Shown here: positions 8,501-17,700 of the stretch, piece by piece
Numbering within the stretch: the stretch's first letter is position 1
Layout: each line of letters starts with the position of its first letter
Assembly (NCBI GenBank): GCA_964589785.1
Contig: CAZPUQ010000003.1
Span: 186,001-250,000, forward strand
Direction of reading: 5' to 3'
Source: JAGVSR01 sp964589785
GTDB taxonomy: Bacteria; Pseudomonadota; Alphaproteobacteria; Rhizobiales; Hyphomicrobiaceae
Length of the DNA: 64,000 nucleotides
Made by a program: the position numbers and the translations under genes
Notes under the pieces: generated by a model
Told to the model about the DNA's origin: nothing
The model's database searches: none
What the model saw: the letters and a program-made list of their open reading frames with translations, nothing else

Positions 8501-9109
8501 TCAGCCGGGCGGGCGGTTCACGGTCTCCAGAATCGATTGCGTCCGATAGGCGAGGAAGCACAGACCGAGCAGGGTGAGCCCGCCGAAGAGAAAGATGGAG
8601 TTGGCGGGCCAGTCGCCGCGCAGGGAGGCGAGCTTGCCGGAGGAGAGCAGGAACGCGAGCCCTCCCGCCACGGCCGCGCCATGCAAGACGGTGAGGACCC
8701 GCGCCGGCGGCGCCGTGCGGCCCCCGGCGCCCAGGCGATGCACGTAATAGAGGAGCCCGCCGGCGATGAGGGCCGCGGCCGTGCCGTACTGGAAGCCATG
8801 CCGCCAATAGACGCCCGATAGCCCATAGACGGCGAAGAACGCCGCGGCCCCCCAGGCATAGACGAGGGCGGCAAGCCGGGTGTTGCGGCGCATGGCATGG
8901 AAGAGGGCGTCCGGCTCGCGGGTGGGCCCCGCCGCAGGCTGCCAGTGGGGCCGGTTGATGCGCGCGGCGACGAACAGGACTGCCACGGCGAAGACGAGGG
9001 CGGATAGGACGACGATCGATCGCGAGCTCTGGTGGGCCCCGTAGGCCATGCCGGCCGCACTCAGGAGCAGCGGGACGACGACGGTGGCAATCAACGGCTG
9101 AAGCGACAT
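8501..9109 (-). CDS. uncharacterised multi-pass membrane protein, paralogue of the next gene
   Basis: 202 residues with about six hydrophobic segments and no recognised domain. It shares a layout and local sequence with the protein encoded at 9143-9748. Both have a central Trp-Ala-Trp-Gly-like segment (YAWGAAAFF versus WAWGALALF) and a C-terminal segment beginning DWxAxxxFLFG. The two are probably tandem duplicates, 33 bases apart on the same strand. I do not recognise the family, and function is unknown. An alternative start exists a little downstream. Confidence 0.7.
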   Translation of the reverse strand: MSLQPLIATVVVPLLLSAAGMAYGAHQSSRSIVVLSALVFAVAVLFVAARINRPHWQPAAGPTREPDALFHAMRRNTRLAALVYAWGAAAFFAVYGLSGVYWRHGFQYGTAAALIAGGLLYYVHRLGAGGRTAPPARVLTVLHGAAVAGGLAFLLSSGKLASLRGDWPANSIFLFGGLTLLGLCFLAYRTQSILETVNRPPG

Positions 9110-9142
9110 GGAAACCTCAACGAGCGCGGCTCATGGCATGCC

Positions 9143-9748
9143 TCAGGCGGCGGCCTTGCGTTCGCGCGTGTGCAGAAGTGCGGCGGTGCTGAGGATGGCG
9201 AGCGCAATGGCGCCGAATAGGAAGACGGTCTGCGCGGCCCAATCCCTCCGCGCCGTGTTCAGGAACTGCTTGTCGGGGTCGATCAAGAGACCGATCACCG
9301 CCAAGATGGTGCCGGCGAGCTGCGCGATCGTGAGGATCCGCCCGATCTTGAGCAGCGTCGCGTCGTCCGTGCCCTTCTCGGCGTCTTTGGTCATCGCCGC
9401 GGCGAAGAGGAGGCTGATCGCGGCGACGATCGCGAAGGCGGAGAAGAAGACCGGCCACTCCTTCCAGGGATCGAGGATGAAATAGTAGGTGACGAACAGC
9501 GCCAGCGCGCCCCAGGCCCACACGAGGCCCATGTGGCGCGCGGCCGATGCGGAGAGCGCGCTGAGCGGCGCCTTGCCGGCGCTGAGGCCGGTGAGGTCGC
9601 GCACCCCGAGCGCCGCCAGCACGAGGCTGATGCACGCCGTCACCGCCATGTAGGTCTCCGGCGCGCCCGAACCGGCGGCGAGAATGAGACCGCAGACGCC
9701 GATCGTCAGCGTCGCCATCCAGATCAACATCGAGGACGTGTCCAGCAT
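9143..9748 (-). CDS. uncharacterised multi-pass membrane protein, paralogue of the previous gene
   Basis: 201 residues with about six predicted membrane segments. The region around residues 70-95 and the C-terminal DWAAQTVFLFG stretch match the protein encoded at 8501-9109, suggesting tandem duplication followed by divergence. Residues 130-142 between segments are charged (TKDAEKGTDD). No catalytic or binding motif was recognised. It is upstream of its paralogue in the same transcription direction and probably in one operon with it. Confidence 0.7.
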   Translation of the reverse strand: MLDTSSMLIWMATLTIGVCGLILAAGSGAPETYMAVTACISLVLAALGVRDLTGLSAGKAPLSALSASAARHMGLVWAWGALALFVTYYFILDPWKEWPVFFSAFAIVAAISLLFAAAMTKDAEKGTDDATLLKIGRILTIAQLAGTILAVIGLLIDPDKQFLNTARRDWAAQTVFLFGAIALAILSTAALLHTRERKAAA

Positions 9749-9903
9749 GGTGTCGCTCCGGTTCTGCGTGGGTCCGCGGGCCGTGTCCGTGATGAGGCTT
9801 TAGACGAGTTCGCCGGAGCGTCAACCGACCCGGCGCTTTCCGTCCCCGCTTTCCCCGCCGCTGCTGTTCTTTCGCCAATGACGCGCGGCGCCGGCCCGTC
9901 CGC

Positions 9904-10803
9904 TCAGGGCGGGGGATTGAGGAACTCCGGTCCGTCGCGGACGATCTTCGGGTCGGGCGGGGTCGCCACGTTCGGATTCTTGCCCTCGTAGGGCAGAAGG
10001 GACAGAATTTTTCGGATCACCTCCAGCCGCATGCGCCGCTGGTCGTTGGCACGGACCACCGTCCACGGGCAATCGGGCGTGTGCGTGAAACGGAACATCT
10101 CCGCCTCCGCCTCAGAGTAGGCGTCCCACTTGGCGACGGCGGCCCGATCGATGTCGGTCAGCTTCCACTGCTTCAACGGATTGTGCTTGCGCTCGTGGAA
10201 GCGCAGGAGCTGCATCTCGCGGCCGACAGTCAGGTAGAGCTTCAGAAGCGTCAGCCCGTCGCGGACGAGGAGGCCTTCGAGCTGCGGCGCGTCGCGCAGG
10301 AAGTCGGCGTGCTGGTCTTCCGTGCAGAAGCCCATGACGGGCTCGACGCCGGCGCGGTTGTACCAGGAGCGGTCGAACAGGACGAGGTCGCCGGCCGTCG
10401 GCAGGTGCTGGATATAGCGCTGGAAATACCACTGGCCGCGCTCGTCGTCGGTCGGCTTGGCGAGCGCGACGGCGCGGGCGTGGCGGGGATTGACGCGCTC
10501 CAGGATGGTCGAGATGGCGCCGCCCTTGCCCGAGGTGTCGCGCCCCTCGAACAGGATCACGACACGCTGGCCCGTCTTCTCTACGTGCGCCTGGAATTTC
10601 AGGAGCTCGATCTGCAACGGCACCAGCGCGTCCTCGTAGGTCTTGCGCTTGATCTTGGAGTCGTACGGAAAGCCGCCCGAGCTCAGTGCCGCGTCCGCGA
10701 TCGCGGCCGGCAGCTCCGGATTGTCGAGATTGAACGCGGCGATCGGATCTTTCGCTGACCGCGCGCGCTTCGCGGATTTGTCCGGCTTGTCGGTCTTGGC
10801 CAT
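9904..10803 (-). CDS. ppk2: polyphosphate kinase 2 (PPK2 family)
   Basis: A 299-residue P-loop kinase that transfers phosphate between polyphosphate and nucleotides. The Walker A motif GRDTSGKGG is at residues 87-95. The family's second motif DRSWYNR is at 144-150, with the conserved GFC nearby. Lys/Arg-rich segments follow, matching the lid region. The length is normal for a single-domain PPK2. The start at 10803 follows AGGGGA, and the longer open frame upstream lacks a ribosome site. A cytoplasmic enzyme is expected. Whether it favours ADP, GDP or AMP cannot be told here. Confidence 0.93.
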   Translation of the reverse strand: MAKTDKPDKSAKRARSAKDPIAAFNLDNPELPAAIADAALSSGGFPYDSKIKRKTYEDALVPLQIELLKFQAHVEKTGQRVVILFEGRDTSGKGGAISTILERVNPRHARAVALAKPTDDERGQWYFQRYIQHLPTAGDLVLFDRSWYNRAGVEPVMGFCTEDQHADFLRDAPQLEGLLVRDGLTLLKLYLTVGREMQLLRFHERKHNPLKQWKLTDIDRAAVAKWDAYSEAEAEMFRFTHTPDCPWTVVRANDQRRMRLEVIRKILSLLPYEGKNPNVATPPDPKIVRDGPEFLNPPP

Positions 10804-11098
10804 GTTGTCCCCTGTCGTCCCGCTCGATCCCGTAAAGCACATGCCGACCGGCCGCGCCAGAACCGAGCCGCATGGGACTGGGCATGGGACTTGAGCATGG
10901 GAGGCGGCACGAGACCTGTCACAGGACCGTCCGTGAGGAGCCGCCGCCGCGCCACAGTTGAGCCCCCCTCGCGACAAGAAAACCGCCTACGCAGCAAGCT
11001 GGACCGGCGGCGCGTTCCTGCGTGCGGTCCAGTCGGGATAGTCGCGTGAGGGTGCCGGCGGGTCTTGCCGGGCGCGTCCATCGAGTTCGGGGCCGGTC

Positions 11099-13690
11099 AT
11101 GGCGCTTCAGTCGGGTGCGGGAAGAGTGCGGTCGGGGCGGGCGGCGCCGTTGGAGGCGCCGGAGTACCGCCTGAGGGAGGATGAGGGACCTCCGGCGCGG
11201 GACCTGAAGAAGATCGTCCTCATCGCCGGGCTCGGCATCCTCTCGTGGGTCGCGACCTACGTCGGCATGCTCGAGCTCATCGAGGCCAACATGGGCGAGC
11301 TGCCGCTGATCCACAAGGTGATCATCGCCTTCTCGGTTGCCATGCTGATGACGATGATCATCTGGCTTCTCGACCAGTTGTTTGCCCCCATCCCGACCTT
11401 CACCAAGGTTCTCTACGCCGCGGGATACGTCTTCTTGACGATCATCTCGGTCGGCTTCGGGTTCGGCTTCTACTGGAAGGTCCTGGAAAGCCGGTCGGAA
11501 GCCTCCCGCTCGGCGGAGTCGGCCGTCGCGCAGGTCCAGGGCTCGCTCAACGCCGCCGCCACGCGCCTCGACCAGCTTGAGAGCACGCTCGTCAAGCTCG
11601 CGGGGGTCTCGGCCGAGAAGGCGGAGATCGAGCGCACCAAGGGCACGTCGTGTCCCAACAGTCGGCCGGGCGACGGCCCGCGCCGCAAGATGCGCGATGA
11701 GGACGCGACGCGGTTCTCCTTCGCCTCCGATCTCGTCAAGGAGCGGGCGACGGCCGTCAAAGGCCAGATGTCGGGGCTCGACGTCGATCTCGCCAAGATC
11801 GTCAGCAACGACCCCTCGACGCTCGATCCCAAGAGCGGCACCCGCAACGAGTTCATGAAGGCCCTGTCGCGCAAGCTCGACATGACGGTCACCGGCTTCA
11901 ATGCCTTCCGCACCGACCCGCAACTGCGCCAGCTCCGCAACGAGCTCTCCGACCGCGCCGAGCAGTCGACGTTCGGCGACCCGAAGAAGGGCGGCTTCCT
12001 CTGTCCCGACGCCCAGCTCCAGGGCGCGCTGCGCGGCGCTGTGAAGGCAATCGACCAGCTTCCGGAACTCGAAAAGCCGAAGATCGCGGCGGTGGAAGGC
12101 TCCGAGGCGACGATCGAGGCCTTCCGCCGCCTGACCGCGACGTTCTACGGCGCGCTGTCGTTCGGGATGCCGCCCTCGGCCGAGGAGTTGCGGGCCCTGC
12201 AGCAGCGGGCGGTGCAGACCGTCGAGGGTGGGGCGCGGGACTCGCTCGATATCGAGAGCGTCGGTCTCTCCAAACGCGACTACGTGCCGCTCGCCGTGGC
12301 GGTGTTCGTCGACCTGTGCCTCCTGCTCGTCTCCATGGGCCGCCCCGTCAACCGGCTCGGCGGGCTCCTGCCGCGGATGCGGGAGGCGGAGCGCAGCCCG
12401 GTCAGCACGATCCTGTCGCGCTTCAGCGACATCCACCGCGATCCCGACATCCGCCAGACGTTCGAGGTCTTCCGCCATGTCGTGTTCGATCAGGCCGGCG
12501 TCTACTACGTGGCCGTGCCGCTCGACGCGGCCGTGGGCTTCGGCGATGCGACCGGCCATCGGCTGCCGCGTCCGTCCGTCCGGCCGGCCGCCGCCCTCAC
12601 GCCGGAGGCGCAGGACCTGCAGCATGAAGCGCATCTGCTGGCCAACCTGTTCACCAGCTTCGAGAAGGACCGCATCTTCGCCCGCGTCCATAGCCCGCTG
12701 CTGACGACCCGCGCCGTGCAGAAGAAGCTCGCCCGCCAGGGCAGCAAGTTCGCCGGCTGCCGGGCGTTCCGGATCTATCGCTTCCGCGACGGGGCCTGGC
12801 AGGAGATGATCCTCGGCGCCGTCATGGGCGCGGCCCGGCGCGCGGAGGACCATCGCGCCGCGACGGCCCGCGACGTGACGCGGGACGTCGTCCGAGAGGG
12901 CGCTGGCGCTGTCGCGTGGACATCGCCCGCTGCGCCGCGCCCGCGCCTGGAGCCCGAGCTCGGCGGTCTGGAGGCGCGACCCGCGACAGCCGCTCGCGAG
13001 ACGCCAGGCACAGAGGCCGACCGGCGGTTTGCCGCCGAGCACGGGCCCTACGCCCGCGCCGCACGCGAGGAGCTGACGCCGCGGCCTACGCCGTTCGAAA
13101 GCGAGCTCGAGGTCCGGGCCGCCAACAGCAACACGGCGCCCGTCTCCCGCCCGGCCGACCCGGCTCCGGCGGAGGAGCGCGGCGGCCCGTCACCGGCGCC
13201 CGATCTTGCGCCCGATCTTAAGGACGCGGCTCCGACCGTGGTGCCTCTGCGTCCGCGCCCGCTGGCGTCCGTTTCCTCTCCGGCCCCCGCTCCGGTGCCC
13301 GAGGGGGCAGCCGGCATCGACCTAGGCGCCGCCGCCTGCGCGCGCGCCATCGAACCGGCAGAGCGTATCGGCCCTCCGGCGGACTCAGACGTCGTCGTCG
13401 ATGTCGTCATGCGACGCGAAACGGCGACGTTTCGCATCCCGGTCAGCCAGGCGACCCTTCCTTCCGAGCTAATGCAGTTCGGCGGGCAGCCGGCCGGCGC
13501 TGCGGCCGCAGCCGCTGCGCACGCTCATCCGCTGCCGCCGATCGCCGCGATCGCCCGGGCCATCGCGCCGCCCACGGACGATAGGCAGGAGGCATGGCCG
13601 GACAACGCCTTGGAAGCTTTCGACGACGCCGACATCGACGGCGCGGCGAGTCTCGCGGGCCGGCTGAGGCCCGCGTTGCCGGCCGTTTAA
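11099..13690 (+). CDS. large membrane protein with coiled-coil periplasmic region, function unknown
   Basis: 863 residues that I cannot assign to a family. The visible order is a basic N-terminus and three membrane segments (about 38-60, 72-94 and 104-126). A long helical, charged region (about 130-380) contains a predicted coiled coil and two cysteines (SCPNS, FLCPD). A fourth membrane segment lies at 396-415. A folded region at about 430-600 is followed by a low-complexity Pro/Ala-rich tail (about 600-863). The three-plus-one membrane arrangement around a helical domain resembles DUF4407-type proteins in layout only. It is followed 154 bases later by another unrecognised gene on the same strand. 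Confidence 0.75.
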   Translation: MALQSGAGRVRSGRAAPLEAPEYRLREDEGPPARDLKKIVLIAGLGILSWVATYVGMLELIEANMGELPLIHKVIIAFSVAMLMTMIIWLLDQLFAPIPTFTKVLYAAGYVFLTIISVGFGFGFYWKVLESRSEASRSAESAVAQVQGSLNAAATRLDQLESTLVKLAGVSAEKAEIERTKGTSCPNSRPGDGPRRKMRDEDATRFSFASDLVKERATAVKGQMSGLDVDLAKIVSNDPSTLDPKSGTRNEFMKALSRKLDMTVTGFNAFRTDPQLRQLRNELSDRAEQSTFGDPKKGGFLCPDAQLQGALRGAVKAIDQLPELEKPKIAAVEGSEATIEAFRRLTATFYGALSFGMPPSAEELRALQQRAVQTVEGGARDSLDIESVGLSKRDYVPLAVAVFVDLCLLLVSMGRPVNRLGGLLPRMREAERSPVSTILSRFSDIHRDPDIRQTFEVFRHVVFDQAGVYYVAVPLDAAVGFGDATGHRLPRPSVRPAAALTPEAQDLQHEAHLLANLFTSFEKDRIFARVHSPLLTTRAVQKKLARQGSKFAGCRAFRIYRFRDGAWQEMILGAVMGAARRAEDHRAATARDVTRDVVREGAGAVAWTSPAAPRPRLEPELGGLEARPATAARETPGTEADRRFAAEHGPYARAAREELTPRPTPFESELEVRAANSNTAPVSRPADPAPAEERGGPSPAPDLAPDLKDAAPTVVPLRPRPLASVSSPAPAPVPEGAAGIDLGAAACARAIEPAERIGPPADSDVVVDVVMRRETATFRIPVSQATLPSELMQFGGQPAGAAAAAAAHAHPLPPIAAIARAIAPPTDDRQEAWPDNALEAFDDADIDGAASLAGRLRPALPAV

Positions 13691-13844
13691 GGGACGCCGG
13701 ATCAGGGACGACGTGTCATGAAAGCCGACACGCTGAAACGGTTGTTTAACGTGTTCGGTCGCTAATTGAGCGTATGACAACCAGCTCGCCGGCCGGGGAG
13801 CCTGACCATTTTCCGGCCGGCGGGACGAACAGGAAGCAGAGCCC

Positions 13845-14444
13845 ATGCCCACCTTCACGCCACCTCGGATGCATGTCGTACGCAAAGAGGAGAAGGAAGC
13901 CCGGCTCAACGCCTTCGTTGCCGCCGAGCTCGCCACGCTCGCAGCGCGCGACACGGCGGTCCGCGGCCTGACGGTGCTCGCCCGCTCGCTCGAAAGCCCC
14001 GTGCTGAAGGCGCTCGCCCTCCATGCTCCGGCCGTCCGGGCCGCAGGCATTTCCGTCCGCGCCGTCATCGTCCTGTCCGAGGGCGCAAGTCCCGCGGTTA
14101 CCACGTTCCTCGATGGCATCGCCTCGCGCGTCGGCTGCGACGCCCGCCTCCTCGATGCACACGAGCAGCTCGCCATCGGCGACAGGATCGCCTGGATCGG
14201 CGACTGCATGCGGCGCGAGCCGACGAAGCGTGACGCCTATGAGATCTACAGCTCGGATTGCGCCGAGACGGCTGCTCTGGCGCAGCGGTCCTTCGACCGC
14301 TTGTGGAGCTTCGCCGGCGCGGGCAGCGCCGAGGCCACTGCGCAGGTCGAGACCGCCGCTCCGGCAGCTTCGGCAGTCGGCGGGCTGCCCATCGCGGCTC
14401 TCGCCGAGGGCGAGACGGCCCCCGTGGTCTCCACGCGCCACTAG
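13845..14444 (+). CDS. conserved-looking protein of unknown function
   Basis: 199 residues with a normal alphaproteobacterial codon pattern and AGGAAG nine bases upstream of the ATG. The first two-thirds read as a compact alpha/beta protein, including a strand-like AVIVLSEGA and an IAWIGDCMRREPTKRDAYE stretch with a single Cys. The last about 45 residues are Ala/Glu-rich. No family is recognised. It lies on the same strand as the large membrane protein before it and ends just before a strong hairpin, so the two may form one transcription unit. Confidence 0.65.
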   Translation: MPTFTPPRMHVVRKEEKEARLNAFVAAELATLAARDTAVRGLTVLARSLESPVLKALALHAPAVRAAGISVRAVIVLSEGASPAVTTFLDGIASRVGCDARLLDAHEQLAIGDRIAWIGDCMRREPTKRDAYEIYSSDCAETAALAQRSFDRLWSFAGAGSAEATAQVETAAPAASAVGGLPIAALAEGETAPVVSTRH

Positions 14445-14476
14445 CGATCGATCGGTTTCCCGGTGCGAAACGGAAG

Positions 14477-14499
14477 GGGCGGGTCCAGGTGACCCGCCC
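14477..14499 (+). terminator. GC-rich hairpin after the 13845-14444 gene
   Basis: GGGCGGGTC and GACCCGCCC form a perfect nine-base stem with a five-base loop (caggt), 32 bases after the stop. There is only a TT after the stem, so the U-tract is weak. It probably acts as a terminator or 3'-end barrier. Confidence 0.5.
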
Positions 14500-14702
14500 T
14501 TGGCATTTGGACCGTCCGCGTTGAGCCGCGATCTGGAATAAGCCGGAATTCGTCGGCAAGATCCCGCAACGTCCGGGATGCCGCCTTCATCTGTCCGCTG
14601 GCGGGTGTTGGGCTTCCCCGAAGGCTCAAGAAAAATAATCATTCCAGCGGTTCGCTCCCTGCCCGCGCGCTTTGGCGCGGCGCTTCTCGCACAGGTGACC
14701 TC

Positions 14703-17700
14703 ATGCGCCGTCTCAGCACCGTCCTCGCGCTTGCCCTCGCCGTTGTCGCCGGATCCCTCGAGGCCGCGGCCGCGTCCCGCTTCACGCACCAGGGAATTGC
14801 GGAGGATGCGGCACGCTATGAAAAATACGTTCGCGAGTCCTGGAAGGCCGGCGGCAAGACGGCCGGCGACCTGCGTCTCGCAGGGCTGAAGCAGATGGGC
14901 ACGGACGTGCGTGCTGCGACCCGCAGCTTCGCGGCCGCCGTCTCCGCTGATCCCAAGAGCGCCGAGAGCTGGCTTGGACTTGCGCGCGCGCTGCTCGCCG
15001 TGACCGTTGCGGACGAGAACGCCAGCGAGCGCTATGACCTGCCGATCAACGCATCGGGCGCGGCCTACCGCGCCTACGAGCTCGGCCAGACGAAGGAGCA
15101 GCAGGCCGAGGCCCTGGCCGTCCTTGCGGAGGCCATGCGCCGCCGCGCCTACTGGCGTCCCGCAATCGACGCGCTGCGCATCAGCCTGGAGCTTGCCGAG
15201 GTGCCGGCCGTACGCGCGAGCTACGACAAGCTGCGTGCCGAGCACGGCTTCCGCATGACCGACTACAAGACCGATACCGAGGCGCTGCGGCCGCGCGTGT
15301 GCGCGATCTTCTCCGAGAATCTGAGCCGCGCCGACATCGACTTCGCCAAGTTCATCTCCGTCGATGGCAAGGACCCCGAAAGCGTCTCGGCGGAGGGCTC
15401 GCAGCTCTGCATCGAAGGGCTCACCTACGGCCAGCGCTACGAGATCCAGATCCGCGACGGCCTGCCTTCGGAAACGCGTGAGACGATCGAGAAGAAGATC
15501 GCGCTCGCCGTCTACGTGCCCGACCGCAAGCCGTCCGTGCGCTTCACGGGCAAGAGCTACGTGCTGCCGAGCCGCGGTCAGCAGGGCATTCCCGTCGTCA
15601 GCATCAACGCCGCGCAGGTCGCCATCGAGGTCTATCGCGTCGGCGACCGCAGCCTCGCGACCGTGATCGGCAACGGCGATCTCGATCGCCAGCTCTACGG
15701 CTACGACATCGAGACACTGCGCGACCGCACGGGTGAGAAGGTCTACGAGGGCGAGATGGAGGTCGCCGAGAAGCTCAACGAGGAGGTCGTCACGGCCTTC
15801 CCGTTGAGCGAGACCATCGGCGAGCTGAAGCCCGGCGCCTACGCGATGATCGCCAAGCCCGCGACGGGCGGCGGCGAGAGCTGGAACAGCCTGTCGACGC
15901 AATGGTTCATCGTCTCCGATCTCGGGCTGACCGCGTTCTCGGGTGACACGGGCGTGCACGCCTTCGTCCGCTCGCTGGCGGAGACGACGGCCGTTGGCGG
16001 CGCCCGCGTGAAGCTCATCGCGCGCAACAACGAGGTGCTCGGCACAGGGACATCCGACGCGAGCGGTTACGTCCGCTTCGAGGCCGGACTGGCGCGCGGG
16101 GAGGGCGGGCTGCAGCCGGCGCTGCTCGTCGCGGAGACGGCGGCGGGCGAGTACGCGTTCCTCGATCTGACGGCCAACGCCTTCGACCTGTCGGATCGCG
16201 GCGTGAAAGGCCGCGCCGCGCCGGGCCCGCTCGATGCCTATGCCTATACCGAGCGGGGCGTCTATCGCCCCGGCGAGGAGGTCAACGTCACGGCGCTGGT
16301 GCGCGACGCCGCGGGCCTGGCTTCCGCCGTTCCTGTCACGGTCATCCTGACGCGCCCGGACGGCGTCGAGCACGCGCGCTATCCGCTCGCCGACGAAGGC
16401 TTCGGCGGGCGCACCGTGCGCATCGCGCTCGGCTCCGGCGTCATGACGGGGACCTGGCGCGCCAAGGTCCACGCCGATCCCAAGGCCGACCCGCTGACGC
16501 AGGTCTCCTTCCTCGTCGAGGACTATGTGCCCGAGCGCCTCGATCTGACGCTCGATGCCGGCAAGGCGCCGGTCGCCGTTGATGCGCCGCTGTCGCTGGC
16601 CATCGCCGGTCGCTACCTCTACGGCCCGCCCGCCGCGGGCCTCGCCGTCGAAGGCGAGATCGTGGTGCGGCCCGCTGCCCAAGACCTCGACGCCTACCCG
16701 GGCTTCCGGTTCGGCGATGGCGACCAGAAGATCAATCCGGTGCGCCAGCCGCTCGAGAACCTTCCGCAGACGGACGCGAACGGCAAGGCGACGCTCGCGG
16801 TGTCGCTGCCTGCGGTGGAGAAGACCGCACGCCCGCTTGAGGCGAGCGTCATCGTGCGCCTGCGCGAGGTGAGCGGCCGCTCGATCGAGCGCGCGGTCGT
16901 CGTGCCGGTCGATCTGAAGCAGCGCCGCATCGGCGTGAAGCCGCTCTTCGGAGAGGGCGGGCCCGGCGACGGCGACAAGGCGGCGTTCGAGGTCATTTCG
17001 CTCGACAGCGCCGGCAACCGCACGGCCGAGAGCGGCCTCGTGTGGGAGCTCGTGCGGCTTGAGACCTCCTGGCAGTGGTACAGCCGCGACGGCGCCTGGA
17101 CCTATGAGACGCAGACGATCCGCCGCAAGGTCGCGAGCGGCACGCTCGACACGCTGGCGGAGGCATCCGTGCAGGTCGCCGCCGACGTCGACCATGGCCG
17201 CTTCGAGCTTCAGGTCCGCTCGGTCGATGCCGGCGGTCCGGCGACGAGCGTCGCCTTCAATGCGGGCTGGTATGCCGCTCCGGGCTCCGCCGACAGCCCC
17301 GAGATGCTCGAGGTCGCGCTCGACAAGGACAGCTACCAGCCGGGCGAGACGGCGAAGCTGCGCATCGCGTCGAAGCCGGGCGGCAAGGCGCTCGTGGCCG
17401 TGCTCGGCAACGGGCTCGTCACCTTCAAGGAGGTGGAGATCGCCAAGGGCGGCGGCGAGATCGAGCTCACGGTCGGCGACGACTGGGGGCCGGGCGCCTA
17501 TGCCACGGCGCTTCTCTACCGGCCGATGGACACGCAGGCGAAGCGCATGCCGAGCCGCGCCATCGGCATCAAGTGGATCGGCGTCGATCAGTCGAAGCGC
17601 ACGCTGAAGGTGTCCCTGCCGGCCGACATGAAGATCAAGTCCGGCGACGGCCTCACGATCCCGGTCAAGGTCGAAGGCCTTGCGCCCGGCGAGGAGGCCC

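Noticed and set aside
10919..13042. 700-codon minus-strand frame opposite the large membrane protein
   Set aside because: The plus-strand frame has membrane segments, coiled-coil periodicity and a coherent domain order. The minus frame is shadow-like.
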